Origin: Dromaius novaehollandiae
Taxonomy: Eukaryota > Chordata > Aves > Casuariiformes > Dromaiidae
DNA: 64,000 nt
Direction: 5' to 3'
NCBI RefSeq assembly: GCF_036370855.1
Contig: NC_088102.1
Location: 71,805,601 to 71,869,600 of the forward strand
Shown here: one piece after another, positions 34,013 to 43,500 of the stretch
Layout of the letters: every line of letters begins with the position of its first letter
Numbering within the stretch: the first letter of the stretch is position 1
Notes under the pieces: model-generated
What the model was told of the DNA's origin: nothing
Database searches by the model: none
Seen by the model: only the letters and a program-made list of their open reading frames with translations
Translations under genes and position numbers: made by a program

Positions 34013-36836
34013 ACCTTGGCTACGGGAAGGGCTTGGTGACTTGGAGAGCTTGGTGACCTGAAGAGCTTGCTGACAAGAGAAGCTTGGTGACATGATGAGC
34101 TTGGTGACAGGGAGAGCTTGGTGACAAGAGGAGAGCTTGGTGACAAGACAGGCTTGGTGACAAGGAGAGTTTGGTGACACTGAAGAGCTTAGTGATACGG
34201 AGAACTTGGTGACAAGATGACCTTGGTGATAAGGAAAGTTTGGTGACATCGGAGAGCTTGATGACATGAGATTGGTGACAGGGAGAACTTGGTGACAAGG
34301 TTGGTGACAAGGAGAGTTTGGTGGCATGAAGAGCTTGGTGACAGGGAGAACTTGGTGACAAGGACAGTTTGGTGACATTGCAGAGCTTGGTGGTGTGGAG
34401 AGCTTGGTGACAAGAGGAGATTGGTGATAAGGAAAGTTTGGTGACATTGGAGAGCTTGGTGACAAGATGAGGTTGGTGACAAGGAGAGCATGGTGACATG
34501 AAGAGTTTGGTGATGGGGAGAGCTTGGTGACAAGAGGAGCTTGGTGACATCGGAGAGCTTGCTGACATGAGCTTGGTGACAGGGAGAGCTTGGTGACAAG
34601 GACAGTTTGGTGACATTGCAGAGCTTGGTGATATGGAGAGCTTGGTGACATGAGCTTGGTGACAGGGAGAGCTTGGTGACAAGGACAGTTTGGTGACATT
34701 GCAGAGCTTGGTGATATGGAGAGCTTGGTGACAAGAGGAGATTGGTGATAAGGAAAGTTTGGTGACATTGGCAGGCTTGGTGCCAGGGAGAGCTTGGTGA
34801 CAAGATGAGGTTGGTGACAAGGAGAGAGCTTGGTGACATGAAGAGCTTGGTGATGGGGAGAGCTTGGTGACAAGAGGAGATTGGTGATAAGGAAAGTTTG
34901 GTGACATTGGCAGGCTTGGTGACAGGGAGAGCTTGGTGACAAGATGAGGTTGGTGACAAGGAGAGAGCTTGGTGACATGAAGAGCTTGGTGATGGGGAGA
35001 GCTTGGTGACAAGAGGAGATTGGTGATAAGGAAAGTTTGGTGACATTGGCAGGCTTGGTGCCAGGGAGAGCTTGGTGACAAGATGAGGTTGGTGACAAGG
35101 AGAGAGCTTGGTGACATGAAGAGCTTGGTGATGGGGAGAGCTTGGTGACAAGAGGAGATTGACGATAAGGAAAGTTTGGTGACATTGGCAGGCTTGGTGA
35201 CAGGGAGAGCTTGGTGACAAGATGAGGTTGGTGACAAGGAGAGCATGGTGACATGAAGAGCTTGGTGACGGGGAGAGCTTGGTGACAGGAGGAGCCTGGT
35301 GACATCGGAGAGCTTGGTGACATGAGCTTGGTGACAGGGAGAGCTTGGTGACAAGGACAGTTTGGTGACATTGCTGGGCTTGGTGGTATGGAGAGCTTGG
35401 TGACAAGAGGAGATTGGTGATAAGGAAAGTTTGGTGACATTGGCAGGCTTGGTGACAGGGAGAGCTTGGTGACAAGATGAGGTTGGTGACAAGGAGAGAG
35501 CTTGGTGACATGAAGAGCTTGGTGATGGGGAGAGCTTGGTGACAAGAGGAGATTGGTGATAAGGAAAGTTTGGTGACATTGGCAGGCTTGGTGACAGGGA
35601 GAGCTTGGTGACAAGATGAGGTTGGTGACAAGGAGAGCATGGTGACATGAAGAGCTTGGTGACGGGGAGAGCTTGGTGACAGGAGGAGCCTGGTGACATC
35701 GGAGAGCTTGGTGACATGAGCTTGGTGACAGGGAGAGCTTGGTGACAAGGACAGTTTGGTGACATTGCAGAGCTTGGTGGTATGGAGAGCTTGGTGACAA
35801 GAGGAGATTGGTGATAAGGAAAGTTTGGTGACATTGGAGAGCTTGGTGACAAGATGAGGTTGGTGACAAGGAGAGCATGGTGACATGAAGAGCTTGGTGA
35901 TGGGGAGAGCTTGGTGACAAGAGGAGCTTGGTGACATCAGAGAGCTTGGTGACAGGGAGAACTTGGTGCCAAGGACAGTTTGGTGACATTGCAGAGCTTG
36001 GTGGTGTGGAGAGCTTGGTGACAAGAGGAGATTGGTGATAAGGAAAGTTTGGCGACATTGGAGAGCTTGGTGACAAGATGAGGTTGGTGACAAGGTGAGA
36101 GCTTGGTGACATGAAGAGCTTGGTGATGGGGAGAGCTTGGTGACAAGAGGAGCTTGGTGACATCGGAGAGCTTGGTGACATGAAGAGCTTGGTGATGGGG
36201 AGAGCTTGGTGACAAGAGGAGCTTGGTGACATCGGAGAGCTTGGTGACATGAAGAGCTTGGTGACAGGGAGAGCTTGGTGACAAGGACAGTTTGGTGACA
36301 TTGCAGAGCTTGGTGATACGGAGAGCTTGGTGACAAGAGGAGATTGGTGATAAGGAAAGTTTGGCGACATTGGAGAGCTTGGTGACAAGATGAGGTTGGT
36401 GACAAGGAGAGCATGGTGACATGAAGAGCTTGGTGATGGGGAGAGTTTGGTGACAAGAGAAGATTGGTGATAAGGAAAGCTTGGTGACATTGGCAGGCTT
36501 GGTGACAGGGAGAGCTTGGTGACAAGATGAGGTTGGTGACAAGGAGAGCATGGTGACATGAAGAGCTTGGTGATGGGGAGAGCTTGGTGACAAGAGGAGC
36601 TTGGTGACATCGGAGAGCTTGGTGACATGAAGAGCTTGGTGACAAGGAGAGCTTGGTGACAAGGACAGTTTGGTGACATTGCAGAGCTTGGTGATACGGA
36701 GAGCTTGGTGACAAGAGGAGATTGGTGACAAGATGAGGTTGGTGACAAGGAGAGCATGGTCACATGAAGAGCTTGGTGACAAGATGAGGTTGGTGACAGG
36801 AGGAGCCTGGTGACACCGGCGAGCTTGGTGCCAGGG
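34013..36836 (+). repeat. 2.8 kb minisatellite of 17-18 base units with 139-base higher-order repeats, in the DRD4 5' flank
   Basis: The array consists of roughly 160 diverged units of TTGGTGACAAGGAGAGC type, each 17 or 18 bases. Typical unit variants include TTGGTGACAAGAGGAGA, TTGGTGATAAGGAAAGT and TTGGTGACATTGGAGAGC. A variant with GCAGGC recurs at 34771, 34910, 35049 and 35188, and again at 35443 and 35582, always 139 bases apart. This shows amplification of 8-unit blocks. The plus strand is purine-rich and poor in C, and almost lacks TTA, CTA and TCA, so the minus strand is nearly free of stops in every frame. The array abuts the DRD4 CpG island and ends about 460 bases before the DRD4 ATG. 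Human DRD4 also has a 5' tandem repeat, but of an unrelated 120-base unit. Confidence 0.97.
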
Positions 36837-37261
36837 AGAGTTTCCTCAGGAAGAGGCTCGGGGCAGCCTCCGTCCACCGCCGCGGCCGAGCCCCGTGCTG
36901 CGGCCAAGCTACCGCATCCCGCGGCTGCCGCGCCGGCGGTGCCCACCGGGGCCGCGCTCCGGGGGCGGCCGAGGGTCCCCCGCGGCGGGGCTGGGCGGGA
37001 GCCATCGCCCGCCGCCGGCGCCGCCCCGCGAGCCGCTCGCCGGAGGGCGGCCGTGACCCGCTCGCCGCCGCAGTGACCGCGGTCGCCGCCGGGCCGCCCG
37101 GGGCCGCCGGGGCGGGCGGCGGAGGCTCCTCCCCGCTCGCCAACTTCGGGGCCGTCCCGCGCTCGCCTGGCCGCGGGGCCGGTATGGCCGGCGGCGGCGG
37201 GGAGACCCGCGGCGGCGGGCGTTGAGCGGGGCGCGGCGGGCGCCGGCGGCGGGGGGGTCCC

Positions 37262-37483
37262 ATGCGCCGGGCTGCCGGGGCGGCTGCCGCCGCGGCGCCA
37301 TGGGGAACGGCAGCGCCGGGGCCGCGGCAGCGGACAACGGCACCGGCACCGGCACCGGCACCGCGCCGCCGCCGCCGCCGGGCCACAACGTCGCCGCCCT
37401 GGTGCTGGGCATCGTCCTCATCCTGCTCATCGTGGGCGGCAACGCGCTGGTGTGCCTCAGCGTGTGCACGGAGCGGGCGCTGA
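37262..37483 (+). other. Upstream open reading frame overlapping the DRD4 start codon
   Basis: An ATG at 37262 opens a 73-codon frame in a different phase that passes over the DRD4 ATG (37300) and stops at 37481-37483. If the transcript starts upstream of it, this frame would reduce DRD4 translation. Its Kozak context (CCCATGC) is weaker than that of the DRD4 ATG (GCGCCATGG). The peptide is Arg/Ala-rich and shows no domain. Confidence 0.4.
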
Positions 37484-37572
37484 AGACCACCACCAACTAC
37501 TTCATCGTCAGCCTCGCCGTGGCCGACCTGCTGCTCGCCCTCCTCGTCCTGCCGCTCTACGTCTACTCCGAG
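37300..37572 (+). CDS. DRD4: DRD4 coding exon 1 (N-terminus, TM1-TM2)
   Basis: The ATG in GCGCCATGGGG begins MGNGSAG. Four GGCACC hexamers at 37339-37362 encode (Gly-Thr)4, followed by five CCG codons (Pro). TM1 ([19 protein letters not shown]) and TM2 follow. The exon is 91 codons and ends YSE before GTGAGG, phase 0. Confidence 0.95.
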
Positions 37573-40500
37573 GTGAGGCCGCCGCCGGGGGCACCGGGGG
37601 CTGCGGCGGGAGCGGGCAGGGGGTGCGCGGTGGGACCGCGCTGTGCCCCGTCGCACTGGGCGTCTTTAAGGGGGCGTTTGTGCCCGGAGGTCCTGAGAGT
37701 TACAGGGTTGGGGGGGTGGTGCGATCCGCGAGAGCCCTGATATCCAGGGGTAACAACCGCCCACCTCCCTTGCTGCAGCCCCCTCGGGCAGCCTCTGCCC
37801 TCCCGCTCCCCTCTCCTGCCCTGCAAACCCCCGCGGCTTCCCTTTTTCTTTTTTTCTCTTCCTCGTGCCATCCCTGCTCATCTGCAGTGGAAAACCTCTG
37901 AAGGACAATTAGTAGCAAAAGCCAGGCTGGAAGAAGTTCTTGTTCCTGCCATCACAGCGCTGCATGGTGCCCGTGTCCATGGGCGAGGGGGCTCCCCCTC
38001 GTCCTTCTCTGAGGCGAGCCGTGATGCCGACACGACTGCCGAGGTGGCGAAGGAGAAATAGAAAACCTGTGGGCTGGGCGAGCAGCTCTGGGGAGTCCTC
38101 GGACAGGTCCCAGGCTGGGGAACAGGTTGCTGGTCAGCGAACATTTAGGAAGGAACAGAGAGCTCCCGTACTCTGCGCTGTCTGGTATGAGGTGATGGGC
38201 TTTTGGGGATAAAAGCTAGGAAACAGGTTGCCGTGCCAGGTTGAGAAGGAGAAACTGCTTTTTTAGGGAGCTAGTCGGTGCTCTCCTTGCTTTGAAGAAC
38301 TACGTAAAGGCTGCTTTGGTCTGCTTGCTGCAGGACTCCGGCTGGCTGGATGTGCTCTTCTTTGCCCAGCCCTGACCCCGTGTACGCAGGTGGCTGTGCA
38401 GGGGCACTGTGGACTTTGGGGGACTTTGGGAGAGGCCTTCTCTCCACCTCAGAAACTGCTGCGGCTGAGGGAGAGGTTGGAGCCAGAAACAAGGATGTGC
38501 AATTCGGGTTCTCCTGAGGTTGGGTGGTTTTGCATCTCTTTGCCTGTTTTCTCAGCTGTGAAAAGGAGATACGTTTTTACTCCCTGGGGATTGATAATAC
38601 CTTGAGGTTGCAGGGGGATTTGTTGGATCCGGGTGGGGAGGATCGCTAGAGTCTGCCTCTTCGTACCAGCCTATGGCTCTTTCCCTGGTCTTGCTGCAGC
38701 CCAACCTGCCCCCAGAGGTGAGTGGATGAAAGTCCCCGTAGGCCAAAATAGCATTTTTTTGCCTCTGTCTTCTGGGTTAGCTGGTAGTGTGGAAGAAAGA
38801 GGAGTCCTCTTTTTTTCCAGATGTGTGGAGAGCCTGGTGCAGAGGCTGAGCTGTAGCCTGGGGGGCTCAGAGGGGGAGTTCAGTCAGACTTTCCGACCCT
38901 GTATTTGGCGACAGCCACGTAGTTTGTAAGGTGGTTTATTAGGTACTTCCTCAGGGAATGAAAGGGGCTGTCCCCATTCCCTAGCAGAGTGGCGTTCCCA
39001 ACGTTGATGCCTGGGCCAGGATAAAACAACAGCGTCCCAGAAGTGTTCAAGCAATAGCATTTCCCCTTCTCTCCCATGCCAGGGCTGCCGTTCATCACCT
39101 GACTGGGCCGGGCCTATATTTTCTTAAGCAAGGAAGGCTGCGGATTAGAGCTTAGAGTGCTCTTAGCCTCTCTACGTGGTCCTAGGATTTCTCAGGACAT
39201 TGTGACCCCTCTGGAGACAAAGGCTTTCTAGAGGGACAGGCTCAGCTGGGGAGCCGTGAGAAGAACCAGTGAAGAACAGGAGCAGTAGATTCCCCTCTCT
39301 CTTCCCACCGCTGATAGGAGCCTCCCCCTGTTGCTTGTTTTGGGTGGTTCTGCTTGTCCCATGTTGTCTCAGTTTTGGGGTTAGAAAGCTGGAACCCGTC
39401 TTTCTCCATCATTCTTCTCGGCTACTTCTTGCTAATTGGAATTCCTTCCTTTTTGTTTTGGTTTCCTTACTCTTTCTGTTGTCTCTCCATGCCTCCTGTC
39501 CCTGACCCTGTGGGCAGATACACACAGCGAGGTGGTTTCCTCTGGCCTGCAGGCCCAGACCTTGCTGGCATCTGTAAAATGCTGGTTCCCGTACTTGGGG
39601 GTACCTCTGGAAATGCTTCCAATTGGACGTGCACGCTTTGGGGGTTTCCTTGGGTATCACAGAACATCCCACAAATACCGGATTCTCAGACAACAGGTGT
39701 CCAGCTCCGCCTAAGCCTTAAAAACCTGGGCTGCCCAGCCGGTGCTTGTGCTGCGACGATCCTTTAAGTGTGCTCCTTTCCCTAGCTGTTCAGAAACATC
39801 AGTTCTGGGGCTCAGTTCTCCAGTGTCTCTGCAGCCACGGTATTAAACAACAGGGCACGGAGGAGGCATATGGCGGAACTGTCCTTCCCTCTGAGTCCTG
39901 CGGCTCCTGCAACAAGGCAGGTTTTCAGAGCCGTGAGAGACCTCGTGAAAAGGCAGCACGCACCAGGATCTGCACCCATCTAATAGCCACTTCAGATCAC
40001 CTCACAGAGTGACGGTGGAAGGTACTGTATGGGCATAGAGTGAAAGGCAGCAACGTATAGCAAGCATAAGCTCCTTGAGCAGGCATTGCGGTTTGGAAAT
40101 ATAGGGCAGCTTAGCCTGTTTGTCAGTGCTGAAAAACTAGTTTCCTGCCTTGCAATTTCTCTGTGGGCTCAGAGTCCACAGCGCTTGACGCTTATTTTTA
40201 ATAATCTCCTATATATTGGGTGGGGATTTGCAGCTCGCTACATTGTGAAATAAGCTAAGAAAAGGTCAGAGTGGCCATTAAGTCAGTGCCAGTGGACAGA
40301 ATTTTTCTGGTTTTCTCTAAGAGGCCAAAGTGAAAACAGGAGATCAGAGTCAAATGCTCAGTCTGCATGTATAAATGCAAATGCATCCCTTGTCATGAAG
40401 GCTAGGACAGAGGCAGATCATCCAGTTGTTAATGAGGACAGGAAAAGTGACCTGGGCAGGCAGGACAAGGGGCATAAGCTATAGTGACCACTACCGCTTG

Positions 40501-43500
40501 AAAGTAGCTTGATTTCAACTTGCACTCCGTGCCATTCCATTTAGCCACTCCAAATGTGGCCTGGACAGTCAAGAGGCAGCTCCTGAATGTTTAACATTTG
40601 TTTTTTTTTCTCTTTCTTCTCTCTCTCTTTCCTTTTAATGCCACTTCTGACAGTCCAAGTGGACTTTTACCTATAACCATAAAGTATGACCACTTCTTTC
40701 AGCAGGAAAAACCTGGTCACCTTTTGCTTTTTCCCCTGTGAGATGACTTCTTGTGTCAGATTTCTAGAATCGTCCCTCCCAATCAGGGCTTTAGAAGACA
40801 GCCAAAGGGATTTAAATTTGAGATGTGACATCTGACATCCCTACAAAACGGCAAATCTCCCATGGGCTTCCGTGGGGCCAGGCTTCCCTCCTGTGCAATG
40901 TGGATTATCTCTTGCTGTTGTTCACAAAAGCCTGAGCACAGTGGGAGAGGCCTTGATCTTGGCTGCTATTTCTAGTTGTTAAGAGAGCTTATTGCAGTGT
41001 GTTAGCAGCCGTTGTTGACACATATTGTCCTGTTCTACTTCTGAAAGAGCCAGCATAACTTTTTCTCACAGCTAAACTCTTAGTTTTAGAAGTGGCTGTG
41101 GGAGGCCAAATTGGGTGTTAGTTCTCTGTGGATGTCCCTTGCTTGTACCTGCAGGGTTGGAGGATTGCTGAAAGCACTGGAACATTGCTACGTGCAGACA
41201 CAACCGTTTCCTTTCAACACTGTTGCACCATCACTGCAGTGTTGCCTGGGATAAAGGAAGGGAAATGGGGCCATGTAATGCAAACTTTCTCCAGTTTTAT
41301 CCCCACTTGTGCAGCTTATGGGAGAAGCATCACAATGACGTGATGGCTTTCTGATGGTGAGCAAGAGATGGGTCTATTGTTCCTGGCCAAGTCTGGTTTT
41401 GTTGTACTAGGCTTCCTCAGCCAATAAAAAGAAATGGCCAATCCTTGTCTGCAAGAACCTGCTTTGGGAACAGGCCAGCAGTGGTAGGAAATCAATATCT
41501 CCCCCTGAACTGGTGCCATGTGGCTCTTTCCAGGCATGCAGGAAAGCATTCACGCTGGGTGTTGAGCACAGATCCCTTTAGACCTCTTCTCCCCACATTT
41601 GTGTGAGAGAAACATTTGCCCCTGAGTCCTGCCCTGTTCTAAATCTCTCCCTTGTGTTCGCTGTGCATTGATGGGAGTTCTTCAGACTGTATTTCTCTCC
41701 TCATTAATTTGCCCTGTCAAATTTATCTGCCTTAGCAGCTCAAGTTCACACTTGGGGCCTTAATGAGAAACTGGGGCCTTAATGAGAAAGAGTGCTCTAA
41801 CTGATGTGAGAAGCTGCTCTTTGGTAAATCCAAATGTTGCGGTGGTTTGTGCTTTGATCTTCCACAACCTGATGTGACTAAGAAGCATCCTATGGATGGG
41901 GAAAGGAAGAAACATCAGCTTTCCACCGTATCAAAGCACCCATTTCCCAGCTAAACAGTTTCTGAGACTGTGGACGTGAAGTGAATTCTTGCCAGGGCAG
42001 TGTTTACAGCCTTCTCCTCATAGCTCTTCTGCAGAAGCACACCATGTTTAGAGAAAACCAGAAGCACTTCTTCACTCTGATGATTCTTGATTCTCTTTGG
42101 AGTGCTGGTTCAGGATGGAGATGGATCGACAAGCTGAGGGCAGAGGAGGTGGATTAGTGCTGTTTGTCATCTCTCTCCCTAGCTGCTACGCTGAGACAAT
42201 GTGCAGGTAAAAGTAGGTACCTGTGCAGTCATATGTCAGATCACAGTCTAGAGATGCAGATGTGTCCAACACTTTCCACTGAACTTCTTCAAGCGCCGCA
42301 AAGAAATGTTCTAGTGTTAGCCAGCTGTTAATTACCGCACAACCATCTGCCCTGATATGCAGAAGGTATTATATTCTAACTTGCTTGGGTATCCCAAATC
42401 TTAGGTCTTTAGTCATACTGACGTCAGCAGGAGCTCTGCCTCAGTAGGCAGTATGGTGGGGAGAGGTAAGAACCCATGGGAAAGGCAGACTGCTCTTCTG
42501 CAGCATCCTTGTCTTTCTGATGGGAATGTGAGTGTTGTGCTCTCCTGGGAGTCCACTGGCAATAAGACAAGGATGATGGGAAATGAGGGGGAAGGAGATG
42601 GCCTGGGGCATTCCCAGGGCTCCAAGATAATTCCCCAGGAGCAAAGCCCAACTTTTGTGTGAAAGGAGGCAGGGGGAAGATGACATAGTCTGCCTGGAGC
42701 ACTGATAGCACTGAAGATGGGGGTTATTGCTTCCCTGAAGCAGTGAGAATGCCTAGAGAAAGCAGAGCTATGAGGTGTCCTGGAGATACTGCGGAATATT
42801 GTTAGGCTCCGAGTGCTTTTGCCCACTAGAAATCTGCAGTTAGGGAACTGCATGGCTACAGACAGAGACTTGCCTTTGTGTTCAGCTGCTTCATCAGCAC
42901 CAAAGCGCTCTGTGACAGCGGCAGGTACTGCAGTGGTCTTTCAGTTAAATAGTCCTGCCTCAGTTAAAATGAACGGGAGACATTCACAGCTATTAGGGCA
43001 GGAACCAGACTGGGCAACTTCCACTCTTGTACTCCACTGTAGAGCGTACGTTGTACCTGCTCCTCTCTTCAAGCTGTTTCTCTGATCGGCTCTTGCCTTA
43101 ATCCATCCTGAGTGACTGAGCTGTGAAACAGATCTGATCCAGGAAGCTGCTGGCAGGCACCTTGTAGGGCATGGTTATGTAAACATCTTTGCTACTGAGA
43201 TCTAATTGATTAAGAAAAAGAGGAGGCTATTTTAGCAGATCTGCCTGTTTACCCTTCTCCTTCTACAGGTCAGGAAAGAGTTTTCTGCCAGCGTGCATTT
43301 TGCCATGCAGGTCCTCAGAGCCTTGTCTTGGTGAGGATGATGCTGTAGCTTCTGCGTAAACTTTTCAGGGTGTCAGTGTAGCACTGGTACAGAAAGACAT
43401 CTCTTTCTTTTTTGCAGTGCCTCTTGTATGTGTGTGCCCGTGACGCAGTTCTGGTGAGAGATGAGGTCTACTCTCCTCCAAATTTTTTGTATCTCTCTGT

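Larger units (their letters stand above)
36837..37660 (+). promoter_or_regulatory. DRD4: CpG island covering the DRD4 promoter and first exon
   Basis: The sequence is extremely GC-rich and dense in CpG, beginning sharply at the end of the minisatellite and running through DRD4 exon 1 into intron 1. No TATA box is evident, as expected for a CpG-island promoter. The transcription start is probably between 36840 and 37260 but cannot be fixed from sequence. Confidence 0.8.

Noticed and set aside
34013-36836. CRISPR-like repeat array
   Set aside because: Units are contiguous with no unique spacers, and the context is a vertebrate nuclear genome.
34007-36946. Three very long minus-strand open frames (979, 841, 610 codons) as protein-coding genes
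   Set aside because: They are the same minisatellite read in different frames. The unit has no stop in any minus-strand frame, there is no domain, and the frames overlap one another completely. Kept only as a finding about an antisense frame.
37222-37299. N-terminal extension of DRD4 from an upstream TTG
   Set aside because: TTG is not a normal vertebrate start, and the ATG at 37300 has a strong Kozak context and gives the expected MGN-type N-terminus.
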